Positions 6,649-14,157 of a DNA stretch of 15,693 nucleotides are shown here, piece by piece. The notes under the pieces are model-generated. The model ran no database searches. It saw only the letters and a list, made by a program, of their open reading frames with translations, and was not told the DNA's origin. The stretch comes from Pseudomonadota bacterium (GTDB lineage Bacteria > Pseudomonadota > Gammaproteobacteria > Arenicellales > UBA868). Positions within the stretch are counted from its first letter, which is position 1. Each line of letters opens with the position of its first letter. Location: NCBI GenBank assembly GCA_018661145.1, contig JABJIU010000051.1, forward strand, positions 1 through 15,693, read 5' to 3'. A program made the translations under genes and the position numbers.

Positions 6649-8354
6649 GGCGCGGCCCCCGATTCGCAGGAGAGTTCACGTTGCGGCTGCCCCGCGCGCT
6701 GGGCCTGCTGCCAGGACGGATCGATCCACACTGGGGCTTCCATCGGCGCCAATAGCGGTTTTCCGGTAATCAGGTCCGCGGCACGCTCAGCTACCATGAT
6801 GGTCGGCGCATTGAGATTTCCGTTGGTGATCGTTGGAAAAATTGAAGAATCCACCACCCGTAGGTGATCCATGCCACGCACCCGGCAACTCGAGTCCAAT
6901 ACTGCATCGGGGTCATCGTCACCACCCATCTTACAGGTGCATGAAGGATGATAAGCACTTTCGACGTTTTGCCTGACCCAGGCATCAATGTCGTCGACCG
7001 CCCGCACCCTTTCTCCGGGGGCGATCTCCTGGCCGCGAAACCGGTCCATCGCAGACTGGCCCAGAATCTCCCGGGTCAATTCGATACAGGCGCGCCAATC
7101 GGCAATATCTTTTTCAGCCGTGAGATAGTTAAACAAGACCTTTGGGTGCTGGCGGGGATCGTCAGACGAAACAGATACCGATCCCCGGCTCGCTGGTTTG
7201 TTGGGGCCGACGTGAACCTGAAACCCGTGCCCATCGAATGCCGCCCGCCCATCGTACCGCATGGCGCCGGGCAAGAAGTGGTACTGAATGTCTGGTGACT
7301 TGACCCCCGCAGACGACCGGATAAAAGCGCAGGATTCAAAATGATTGGTTGCACCGAGTCCGGTTTTGAACAACAGCCACTGCAGTCCGATCATCCCTTT
7401 GCTGAACAGTCCAAGTCGGGAGTTCAGGGAAATCGGCTCCAGGCACCGATACTGGAAGTAGACCTCAAGATGATCCTGCAGGTTCTGTCCCACACCTTCC
7501 AGCGGGTGCGAGACAGAGATTCCCGCGGCCTCGAGGCTCGCCGGAGAACCGATCCCCGACCGTTGAAGCAAGGCCGGAGAACCAATGGACCCTGCGGAAA
7601 GAATCACCTCTGCCCGTGCGAGGAGCTCAAAAACATTGCCATCTTTTTCGTAGGCAACCCCAATAGCCCGATTACCCTCGAGCAGTACCTTCGTCACCAG
7701 GGTCCCACTGATCACTCTGAGATTCTTTCGACTGCGTACGGGCTTTAAATAGGCGTGACTGGTTGACGCGCGACGTCCATTATCAACCGTCATATGCATC
7801 TGGCCAAATCCTTCCTGCTGGTAGCCGTTGTAGTCCTCAGTGGCCGGATAGCCAGCCTCAATGCCGGCATCAATAAACGCCCGGTACAACGGATTGAGTT
7901 TCATGTCATTGCCGGCGCAAACGCTGAGCGGCCCACTGCCGCCGCGGTACTGGTCCGCGCCGCGATACCAGGTCTCAGCCCGCTGGAAATAAGGAAGGCA
8001 TGATGCGTAATTCCACCCCCTCGCGCCGCTCGATTCCCACTGATTGATATCCTCGGCGTGACCCCGGACATACACCATGCCGTTGATAGACGATGAGCCG
8101 CCGAGCCCCAGCCCCCGTGGGGTGTCCAGCACCCGACCGTCAAGACCGGGCTCTGCTTCACTCTGAAACCCCCAATTGAACCGGCGGGTATTCATAGGCA
8201 TGGAGAGTGCTGACGGCATCTGGACCATGATGCTGCGGTCGCTGCCTCCCGCCTCGAGCAGCACCACATTCACACTGGGATCTTCGCTGAGACGAGCTGC
8301 CAAAACGCATCCGGCTGAGCCGGCACCGACAATCAGGTAATCGCAATCACGCAT
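6645..8354 (-). CDS. GMC-family flavin oxidoreductase (choline dehydrogenase-like)
   Basis: This is a 569-residue FAD-dependent alcohol dehydrogenase of the glucose-methanol-choline family. The N-terminus carries the FAD-binding Rossmann motif GAGSAG (10-15), with the ribose-binding Glu at 34 in LLEAGG. GMC signature 1 is at about 80-100 (PRGLGLGGSSSINGMVY) and signature 2 at about 255-270 (SAGSIGSPALLQRSGIG). The catalytic pair is His469 in YHPSCTCKMG and Asn515 in NGNLNAPTI, matching His466/Asn510 of choline oxidase by position. The HPSCTCKMG wording is typical of BetA-like dehydrogenases, but with no betaine-aldehyde dehydrogenase next to it the substrate is open: choline, a long-chain alcohol or another primary alcohol. 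The ATG at 8354 is preferred over a TTG at 8363 because it places the FAD motif at the usual distance. The ribosome-binding site (GGGT) is weak. It is divergent from the HAD phosphatase. Confidence 0.94.
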   Translation of the reverse strand: MRDCDYLIVGAGSAGCVLAARLSEDPSVNVVLLEAGGSDRSIMVQMPSALSMPMNTRRFNWGFQSEAEPGLDGRVLDTPRGLGLGGSSSINGMVYVRGHAEDINQWESSGARGWNYASCLPYFQRAETWYRGADQYRGGSGPLSVCAGNDMKLNPLYRAFIDAGIEAGYPATEDYNGYQQEGFGQMHMTVDNGRRASTSHAYLKPVRSRKNLRVISGTLVTKVLLEGNRAIGVAYEKDGNVFELLARAEVILSAGSIGSPALLQRSGIGSPASLEAAGISVSHPLEGVGQNLQDHLEVYFQYRCLEPISLNSRLGLFSKGMIGLQWLLFKTGLGATNHFESCAFIRSSAGVKSPDIQYHFLPGAMRYDGRAAFDGHGFQVHVGPNKPASRGSVSVSSDDPRQHPKVLFNYLTAEKDIADWRACIELTREILGQSAMDRFRGQEIAPGERVRAVDDIDAWVRQNVESAYHPSCTCKMGGDDDPDAVLDSSCRVRGMDHLRVVDSSIFPTITNGNLNAPTIMVAERAADLITGKPLLAPMEAPVWIDPSWQQAQRAGQPQRELSCESGAAP

Positions 8355-8465
8355 ACGACCCAATTATTTCACGTTTTGATGAAACCCGAATTTCGCCTGC
8401 CCCTTCTTCGACTACTTCTTATAACGCTCACATCAAACTCGACGATTGCGCTACATTCCCTGTTT
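8355..8465. promoter_or_regulatory. Divergent intergenic region between GMC oxidoreductase and HAD phosphatase
   Basis: These 111 bases separate the two divergent genes if the HAD gene starts at 8466. TATAAC at 8420-8425 resembles a -10 box for the plus strand and would give a leader of about 35 bases, but no good -35 box lies upstream. Nothing convincing is seen for the minus strand. The region can also be read as an N-terminal extension of the HAD protein from 8379. Confidence 0.3.
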
Positions 8466-9233
8466 ATGGATTACACCTATATCCGGATTGCCGATATTGA
8501 AGTGCCCGCCAGATGCGTGGTCTTCGACAAAGACGGAACTTTGATTGATTTTCATGCCGTCTGGGGTCCGAGACTCGTTCGGGGCGCAACGGAACTTGCG
8601 GTCGCAGCAGACCTTGGGGATAGCTTTCTGGCGCACCTCTATCAGGCCGCAGGCTATGACGCCGGCAATGGCAGAACTTCAGGTCAAGGACCTCTTGCCA
8701 CGGCGCCTTTACATCAATTCATCGTGATAATTGCCAGCATCCTTTTTCAGCACGGGATTATCTGGGACAAGGCCCTTGAGCTGAGCAATGAACACATGGG
8801 GGCCTCAATGACGGCAACTCCCACCACCCAAGAGGTTATCCCCCGGGGTGCGGTTGCTGAGTCTTTAGCGCGACTGGTGGAGGCGGACATCCTGGCCGTG
8901 ATCGCCACAACAGATAACCGGCACGCTACGAAGATCATGCTTAACGCTTTGGAAGTGGAGCCCTTCTTTGCTGATGTCAGGTGCGGCGACGACGAAGGCC
9001 CAGTAAAACCTGATGTTGCTGTCCTGAATGGGATCGCGGATTCGCTTCAGTTGGAAGTGGGTGACCTCATTATGGTCGGCGACACAGTCAGCGATCTCGC
9101 CATGGCGAGAAAGGCAGGCACGGCACTATGCGTTGGTATCACTGGAGGTGCAGGCAGCGCCGAGGAATTGGCATCCCACGCCGATGTTCTTATTAACGAT
9201 ATAGGAGAAATACGCCCTGCCGGGTTGCGTTGA
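8466..9233 (+). CDS. HAD-family phosphatase (phosphoglycolate-phosphatase-like)
   Basis: This cytoplasmic haloacid-dehalogenase-fold hydrolase probably removes phosphate from a small molecule. The 255 residues from the chosen ATG contain all four HAD motifs: DKDGTLI with nucleophile Asp21 and acid/base Asp23, Thr148/Thr149 (IATTDNR), Lys181 (VKPD), and GDTVSD with Asp206 and Asp210. A helical cap lies at about 30-125. The layout resembles Gph-like phosphatases. A phosphonoacetaldehyde hydrolase (PhnX), also a HAD protein, would have been attractive next to an AEP importer, but the DxDGT motif and sequence do not look like PhnX. The same frame is open back to an ATG at 8379, giving a hydrophobic 29-residue extension that reads like non-coding sequence; neither start has a good ribosome-binding site. 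It converges on the CDKN3-type phosphatase gene, with 14 bases between stops. Confidence 0.87.
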   Translation: MDYTYIRIADIEVPARCVVFDKDGTLIDFHAVWGPRLVRGATELAVAADLGDSFLAHLYQAAGYDAGNGRTSGQGPLATAPLHQFIVIIASILFQHGIIWDKALELSNEHMGASMTATPTTQEVIPRGAVAESLARLVEADILAVIATTDNRHATKIMLNALEVEPFFADVRCGDDEGPVKPDVAVLNGIADSLQLEVGDLIMVGDTVSDLAMARKAGTALCVGITGGAGSAEELASHADVLINDIGEIRPAGLR

Positions 9234-9247
9234 GCGCAGATACTTCA

Positions 9248-9769
9248 TCAGGGGGTGCGCAAAAATCGCTCCTGCGAGGCCGATTCCACCGTACCCGGAC
9301 GGGCAGCGCGAACCTGCTTAATCGCGCTGTCAGAGCTCTGACCCGCCATCATCAGCAAACGCGCGGCCACCGTCCCTGTCCGCCCCAGACCTGCAGCACA
9401 GTGCAGCAGAATACGCTCCCCCCGGCTCACCGATGAGAGCCACTCGGGCAGAGGCGAATCCTGTCGGGTTACACCCGACGGGGCTGCGAGATCTCTGACG
9501 GGGTAATGCAGCCATTGAAATCTTTTTTTGAGTTCCTCAGGCAGCTCCACAACACCCAGGAATTCAAGCTCATGCAGCTCGAGGAGGGAGATCACCAGAT
9601 TCGGCTGCCAACTGCTGACCATGGCGAGGTCTTCATCGAGATCTCTCTTCCGATATGCGCCATCACTGTGCTGTTCGATTCTTCCCGGGCAGCAGCACAT
9701 GCCGACGGCGCCACCGTGATCTCCAATCGTGACCGTGTTGATTTCGAGCGGGGCACCCGGAGTTTGCAT
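9248..9769 (-). CDS. CDKN3-type protein-tyrosine/dual-specificity phosphatase
   Basis: This is a 173-residue cysteine-based phosphatase. The P-loop is HCAAGLGRTG (123-132), with nucleophile Cys124 and phosphate-binding Arg130 in the C-x5-R signature. The probable general acid is Asp93 in YPVRDLAAPS, about 30 residues before the cysteine as usual. The N-terminal CCPGR (26-30), followed by a DLDEDLAMVSSWQP region and ISLLELHELEFLGV (60-73), matches the bacterial branch related to human CDKN3, from memory. Its substrate, protein or small molecule, is unknown. The ATG at 9769 has AGGGA upstream. It begins 12 bases after the glyoxalase stop and is therefore likely the last gene of the AEP-importer operon. 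I see no interruption or missing catalytic residue. Confidence 0.88.
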   Translation of the reverse strand: MQTPGAPLEINTVTIGDHGGAVGMCCCPGRIEQHSDGAYRKRDLDEDLAMVSSWQPNLVISLLELHELEFLGVVELPEELKKRFQWLHYPVRDLAAPSGVTRQDSPLPEWLSSVSRGERILLHCAAGLGRTGTVAARLLMMAGQSSDSAIKQVRAARPGTVESASQERFLRTP

Positions 9770-9781
9770 GAGCGTCCCTTT

Positions 9782-10201
9782 TTACCAGGACCCCGTGTTC
9801 GGCATGGACAGCCAAGGTTCGGCAGGTGCAAGGGCTGCTCCCTTTTGTAGTAGCTCAATGGAAATACCGTCAGGTGATCGAACAAAGGCCATTCGCCCGT
9901 CCCGAGGCGGGCGATTTATCGTCACGCCTTCCTCCATCAGGCGCTGACACAGTGCATAAATATTTTCCACCTGATACGCGAGATGCCCAAAGTTTCGGCC
10001 TGCGCCGTATTCCTCAGGATCCCAGTTGTACGTCAACTCGACCTGGGCTGAGTCGTCGCCGGAAGCGGCTAGAAAAACATTGGTGAAACGTCCCTTGGGT
10101 TCATCATAACGGCGCAGTTCAACGAGACCGAGTTTTGTGCAATAAAAATCCAGGGATCTCTCAAGATCGCTGACCCGCACCATGGTGTGAAGATATTTCA
10201 T
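9782..10201 (-). CDS. gloA: Glyoxalase I (lactoylglutathione lyase)
   Basis: Glyoxalase I converts the glutathione hemithioacetal of methylglyoxal to lactoylglutathione, detoxifying methylglyoxal in the cytoplasm. The 139-residue protein has the two VOC repeats and all four metal ligands of E. coli GloA (His5, Glu56, His74, Glu122 there): His5 in YLHTMVRV, Glu55 in QVELTYNW, His73 in FGHLAY and Glu116 in GISIELL. ELTYNW and SPDG are typical of the true enzyme and not of the fosfomycin-resistance FosA branch. The ATG at 10201 is chosen because MKYLHTMVRV lines up with GloA starts; an upstream in-frame TTG at 10255 would overlap the permease gene and add an unlikely tail. It starts 10 bases after the permease stop and 12 bases before the phosphatase, so it is probably co-transcribed with the importer. 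Confidence 0.92.
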   Translation of the reverse strand: MKYLHTMVRVSDLERSLDFYCTKLGLVELRRYDEPKGRFTNVFLAASGDDSAQVELTYNWDPEEYGAGRNFGHLAYQVENIYALCQRLMEEGVTINRPPRDGRMAFVRSPDGISIELLQKGAALAPAEPWLSMPNTGSW

Positions 10202-10211
10202 AAGTTTTTCT

Positions 10212-11930
10212 CTAGTTTGCGACAGAAATCCGCCACGCCTGCGTACGAGACTCAATGCCCCGGCTCAGAAGATAGTGCAGCACTTTAACGCCGGCAGCAG
10301 TGTAGAAGATCATCATCCCCATTGCTGCCGCCGGGGCGATATCGCCTGCATCATCCATGTTGAGTACCGCAACAGAAGCCAGAGTCGTATGCGGCGAATA
10401 CAAAAATACTACCGCGGACACCGTTGTCATCGCATTCACGAAAAGATAAATGCTGATGTCGAGAATCGCAGGCGTGCAAACAGGTACCGTGACCCTGAGA
10501 AAGGTACGATAAAAAGGCTGCTTCAGTGAAGCGGCAACGGATTCAAACTGCGCATCCATCTGCTTGAGCGCGGTCGTTGCCGTCAGATGACTTACCGTAT
10601 AAAAGTGGGTGATGGTACTGATCACCAGTATCGCCATCGTGTGATAAAGAACATTCAGAGGATTCGACGGCGCGTTAAAGAAGAAGATATAGGCGAGACC
10701 TAGAACCATTCCGGGCACCGCCATGGGCAACATCGCCAAGAACTGAACAGCACCCCGAATCACGCCAAAACCTTTCCCTTTCTCAACGAGATATGCGCCG
10801 TAGAAAACAATGATCGTGCCGAAGATCGCTGTGTACGAAGCCATTTCGATTGAATTGAAATAACTGTTCCAACCCCCGCCGTCCATAAGATCAAACTGAT
10901 AATTTGTGAGGCCCAATGACAGGTTATACGGGAAGAACTTAAACAAGGCAGCGAACTGACACATCCCAAGAATACCCAGGATAAAGATACTCACGATGAT
11001 CGCGTAGGTCAGCATGATGTTGTCGAAACGTCTATCGGGCTTGGGTTCCAAAGCGACTGCTCGTGCTGACAACAATGCGACCTGCTTTTTCTGCACAAGC
11101 CGATCCACAAAGAAGGCTAATGCTGCTGGAATCAAGAGCACCACAGAAACCACAGCACCCATCTCAAAGTTTTGCTGACCAATTACCTGTTTGTAAATAT
11201 CGGTGGCCAATACATTGAAATCCCCGCCAATGACCTTCGGAGCACCAAAATCAGTAACCGCCAGGGTGAACACCACAAAGGCGGCGCTGATTAGGCCGTA
11301 ACGCACCCCAGGGAGAGTCACAGTGAAAAATATCCGTATCCGACTTGCACGCAGCGCTGTTGCGGCTTCGTAAAGTCGAGCGTCTGCAATCGAAAGCCCG
11401 GTGATGATGATGATCAGCGCGTGTGGCAGGGTGAAAAAGACTTCCGAAATAATTATCCCAATCGGACCATAGATTTCATTGCCGAAAAGCGCCCAGTTGA
11501 TGACACCCTGCCGCCCGAAGAGATAAATCAACGCGATCCCAGGCAGTAGTGATGGCACCAGGATTGGGATCATGGCAATTGTCTTAAACAGGGGCTTGCC
11601 TCGCATTCGGCTTCGAGTGAATCCATAGGCCAAAATGAAGGCGATCGTGACGGTAATGAGGGTCGTAATAATGCCAACAAACAAACTGTTCTTTATCGAG
11701 TAGACCAACGCTGGTGTCTGAAAGTAGGAAAAATAGTTCGAGAGCCCGACAAAACTGCCATCGGAATTGAACACGCTCTTGGAGAACATCGCGTAGAGCG
11801 GCAGTGCCAGAGCGATCACGAGATAACCCCCGATGACAAGGATAAAAAGACGCATCACCCGATCGTCTGAACTCGACTTTGACTTCAACACGCCCGAGCC
11901 TTTGCCGACCTGCACTGCGGTCGTAGCCAT
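10212..11930 (-). CDS. phnU2: AEP-type ABC importer, fused double permease
   Basis: This inner-membrane permease probably moves 2-aminoethylphosphonate (AEP) from the periplasmic binding protein into the cytoplasm. It has 572 residues and two consecutive permease domains, each of about six membrane spans, separated by a basic cytoplasmic linker near 278-305. Each half has an EAA-type loop for docking the ATPase: LYEAATALRA near 187-196 and FESVAASLK near 462-470, each followed by a TVTLPG or RVTVPV segment. The fused arrangement is known from the Fe3+ (FbpB-like) and PhnU2 AEP families; the neighbouring binding protein favours AEP. ATG at 11930 shares one base with the ATPase TGA and has GAGGA upstream; a GTG one codon earlier is the alternative. 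The overlap indicates tight coupling with the ATPase. Confidence 0.92.
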   Translation of the reverse strand: MATTAVQVGKGSGVLKSKSSSDDRVMRLFILVIGGYLVIALALPLYAMFSKSVFNSDGSFVGLSNYFSYFQTPALVYSIKNSLFVGIITTLITVTIAFILAYGFTRSRMRGKPLFKTIAMIPILVPSLLPGIALIYLFGRQGVINWALFGNEIYGPIGIIISEVFFTLPHALIIIITGLSIADARLYEAATALRASRIRIFFTVTLPGVRYGLISAAFVVFTLAVTDFGAPKVIGGDFNVLATDIYKQVIGQQNFEMGAVVSVVLLIPAALAFFVDRLVQKKQVALLSARAVALEPKPDRRFDNIMLTYAIIVSIFILGILGMCQFAALFKFFPYNLSLGLTNYQFDLMDGGGWNSYFNSIEMASYTAIFGTIIVFYGAYLVEKGKGFGVIRGAVQFLAMLPMAVPGMVLGLAYIFFFNAPSNPLNVLYHTMAILVISTITHFYTVSHLTATTALKQMDAQFESVAASLKQPFYRTFLRVTVPVCTPAILDISIYLFVNAMTTVSAVVFLYSPHTTLASVAVLNMDDAGDIAPAAAMGMMIFYTAAGVKVLHYLLSRGIESRTQAWRISVAN

Positions 11931-13006
11931 CACGAGTCCTCTTGATAGATAAGAATCTTTTCAGCCGGCAGGCTTAGGTTCACCGTACCGCCTGCAGAAA
12001 TTTCGAGCTCGTTTGCCAGGTCTGTAGAAGCGTCTACCAGTAGAGGTTCTTGCCAGCCAGCAGGCTGAATCGTCACCCGAATAAACGCGCCGAGATATTC
12101 AACTGAGATTACCTGTCCTGAAGTTTGATTCGGTTGGTCCGATCCAGAAACAGAGAGAAGCCTAACGTCCTCTGGGCGAATCGCGAGGCGCACCGCGCGG
12201 TTTGACTCTATTGAGTTGTCTGAGATCTGGAGCGCACCCCCTTGATGGGCGCACTCGCTCGCTCCGCTGACCGCCGCATTGATAAAGTTCATGGTCCCGA
12301 TAAATTCAGCAACAAACTCCGAGGCGGGGGCCGCATAAATCTCCTCCGGAGTGCCAATTTGCTCGATAACCCCATGATTCATGACCACGATCCGATCGGC
12401 CATGGTCAAGGCCTCTTCCTGATCATGCGTCACCATGATGGTGGTGACCGCTAGGCGCTTTTGTAATTGTTTAATTTCCTGTCGCAGATGGGTCCGCACT
12501 TTCGCGTCAAGCGCCGACAAAGGCTCATCCAAAAGCAAAAGACCTGGCGATGTCGCGAGGGCCCGTGCGAGCGCAACCCGTTGTTGCTGGCCGCCAGACA
12601 ATTGGGAGGGGTATTTCACCCTCTGATCCACGAGGTCCACCAAGGTGAGAAGCTCATTCACCCGGCTTGATGTTTCGTCGCGCCGTGCACGGCGACTCTC
12701 GAGGCCGTAGGCAACGTTCTTTTCAACGGTGAGATTCGGAAACAGTGCATAGGATTGAAAAACAATCCCAAAATCTCTCTCTGAAGGGGGCAGCACCGAG
12801 ATGTCCCGACCCGCCTGCGTTATCCCACCCTGAGTTTGAATATCAAGGCCAGCGATCGCCCTGAGGAGAGTTGTTTTACCGCAACCCGACGGACCGAGAA
12901 AGCAGACAAATTCTCCTTCAAAGACCTCCAGCGAGATGTCGCGAAGTGCAGTGAAGTTTCCGAATTTCTTCGTCAGGTTCTCAATTCGTAGAAACACATC
13001 CCCCAT
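11930..13006 (-). CDS. phnT2: AEP-type ABC importer, ATP-binding protein
   Basis: This cytoplasmic ATPase drives the importer. The 358 residues carry Walker A GPSGCGKTT (38-46), the Q-loop at Gln84, the signature LSGGQ (136-140), Walker B LLLLD with Glu161, and the H-loop His194. A C-terminal TOBE-type regulatory domain fills roughly 240-350, as in PotA/FbpC/PhnT proteins. The ATG at 13006 is preferred because GGGAG lies seven bases upstream. The frame stays open to a GTG at 13063, but that codon falls just after the T run of a terminator-like hairpin and would add an uncharacteristic 19-residue tail. On sequence alone it cannot be told apart from polyamine or iron importer ATPases; the neighbours decide the AEP call. 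Confidence 0.93.
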   Translation of the reverse strand: MGDVFLRIENLTKKFGNFTALRDISLEVFEGEFVCFLGPSGCGKTTLLRAIAGLDIQTQGGITQAGRDISVLPPSERDFGIVFQSYALFPNLTVEKNVAYGLESRRARRDETSSRVNELLTLVDLVDQRVKYPSQLSGGQQQRVALARALATSPGLLLLDEPLSALDAKVRTHLRQEIKQLQKRLAVTTIMVTHDQEEALTMADRIVVMNHGVIEQIGTPEEIYAAPASEFVAEFIGTMNFINAAVSGASECAHQGGALQISDNSIESNRAVRLAIRPEDVRLLSVSGSDQPNQTSGQVISVEYLGAFIRVTIQPAGWQEPLLVDASTDLANELEISAGGTVNLSLPAEKILIYQEDS

Positions 13007-13061
13007 GTCCTGACTCCCTGAGACGATCTGCTTTATAGCCGGATCTATTTTTGATTGTTGC

Positions 13062-13106
13062 ACAAAAATAAAACGGCCAGCCCCTGACTTCTCAGCGACC
13101 GGCCGT
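13062..13106 (-). terminator. Rho-independent terminator/attenuator between phnS2 and phnT2
   Basis: On the minus strand ACGGCCGG (13106-13099) pairs with CTGGCCGT (13080-13073), eight pairs with one G-U, across an 18-base loop. It is followed at once by TTTTATTTTT. It lies 20 bases after the binding-protein stop and 56 bases or more before the ATPase start. This is the form of a partial terminator that lets the binding protein be made in excess over the membrane parts. Confidence 0.82.
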
Positions 13107-13125
13107 CAAACAAGGTATCTAAAAT

Positions 13126-14157
13126 CTAGCTCTTCGGCTCAGACTTCGAATCGTAGCGTTTCTGCCATTCCGCTAGAAGTCGCTTGCGGTTACTAGCTGC
13201 CCATTCGAAATCATTATCGATCATTGCCTGCGGAATGTTGTCAGGGAAATGTTCAACCGGTTTTGCCAAGCGCTGAATGCCGATGACCGCGTAGCCTTCG
13301 TTATACATCTTGTTGGCTTTCTCCGTAATCGACCAATCAACGAGAGTCTTCGCAGCATCGAGTTTTTTCGTACCGTTGACGATCGCGGTTGCTTCCATAT
13401 CCCATCCGATACCCTCGCTGGGAATAATCACCTCTAGCGGGGCACCTGACGCTTTCGACTTAGCCCCCCGGAAGGCGAACGACACCCCGATCGCAACTTC
13501 ACCGCGGGCTGCCTGCTTGCAGGGCTTGGAGCCGGAATGCGTGTAATGGCCAATATTCTCGTGAAGCGCATCCATAAAGGCCCATCCACCGTCCTCACCA
13601 AAGATCTGCAACCAGCTCGAAACGTCGAGGAATCCAGTGCCCGAAGAGTTCGGGTTAGGCATCGCCACATGACCTTTGTAAACGGGCTTGGTCAGGTCTT
13701 TCCAGGAAGAAGGAGTCGGCAGATTATGCTTTTCCGATTCCACGGTGTTTACGCAGATGGCAGCAACCCATGCATCCATTCCCGTCCATGTCGGTGGATC
13801 GGACTTATCCCGAAACTTCGAGTCAAGACCGTCCAGTCCGCTAGGGGCATAGGCATGCAACATACCCTCACCTTTCATCAATAACAGGCTGGTGGCCGCA
13901 AGCCCCCAGATGACATCCGCTCTTGGGTTTTCTTTTTCCGCCAATAACTTCGCTGTCACGATGCCAGTCGAATCGCGCACCCAATTGATCTTGATATCCG
14001 GATGATCCTCGTTGAAGCGTGCAGCATATTTTTTGAGATCCTCCGCCTCGACCGCCGTATAGACAGTGAGATCAGTTGCGCCAAAAGCGGCATGACTGAG
14101 GCCGAATACCAGCGCAGCCGCCACAGTCGAACGAACACCAAACAAAATATTTTTCAT
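13126..14157 (-). CDS. phnS2: Periplasmic 2-aminoethylphosphonate-binding protein
   Basis: This is the substrate-binding protein of the ABC importer, exported to the periplasm. It has 343 residues. The signal peptide (1-26: basic MKNILFGVR, then a hydrophobic core) is probably cut around AFG-ATD. The mature part closely follows the AEP-binding family as I remember it: LTVYTAVEAEDLKKY (30-44), INWVRDSTGIVTAKLLAE (57-74), ADVIWGLAATS (80-90), MPNPNSSGTGFLDVS (166-180), HSGSKPCKQAA (207-217), GIGWDMEATAIV (249-260) and a C-terminal YDSKSEPK. The paired tyrosines that bind iron in FbpA-like proteins are absent: the matching region reads SFAFRGAK. This argues for AEP over Fe3+, although binding has not been shown. 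The ATG at 14157 has a near-perfect AGGAGGAG upstream, predicting high expression. It is the first gene of the operon. Confidence 0.92.
   Translation of the reverse strand: MKNILFGVRSTVAAALVFGLSHAAFGATDLTVYTAVEAEDLKKYAARFNEDHPDIKINWVRDSTGIVTAKLLAEKENPRADVIWGLAATSLLLMKGEGMLHAYAPSGLDGLDSKFRDKSDPPTWTGMDAWVAAICVNTVESEKHNLPTPSSWKDLTKPVYKGHVAMPNPNSSGTGFLDVSSWLQIFGEDGGWAFMDALHENIGHYTHSGSKPCKQAARGEVAIGVSFAFRGAKSKASGAPLEVIIPSEGIGWDMEATAIVNGTKKLDAAKTLVDWSITEKANKMYNEGYAVIGIQRLAKPVEHFPDNIPQAMIDNDFEWAASNRKRLLAEWQKRYDSKSEPKS

Noticed and set aside
6948..7748. Plus-strand open frames opposite the GMC oxidoreductase
   Set aside because: They are antisense to a continuous, motif-complete GMC gene and have no features of their own.
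8466..9233. HAD protein as phosphonoacetaldehyde hydrolase (PhnX) for AEP breakdown
   Set aside because: PhnX has an altered motif I (AGT type) and a catalytic cap lysine; this protein has the ordinary DKDGT motif, is on the opposite strand and looks like a phosphoglycolate-phosphatase-type enzyme.
10202..10255. Upstream TTG start for the glyoxalase
   Set aside because: It would overlap the permease coding sequence and add 18 residues before the conserved MKYLHTMVRV start of GloA proteins.
13007..13063. GTG start of the ATPase gene at 13063
   Set aside because: It falls just after the terminator T run, has no ribosome site and adds an atypical tail; ATG at 13006 has GGGAG at good spacing.
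10212..14157. Ferric-iron (FbpABC/AfuABC-type) importer
   Set aside because: The fused permease and ATPase would fit, but the binding protein lacks the paired iron-binding tyrosines and follows the AEP-binding family closely along its length.
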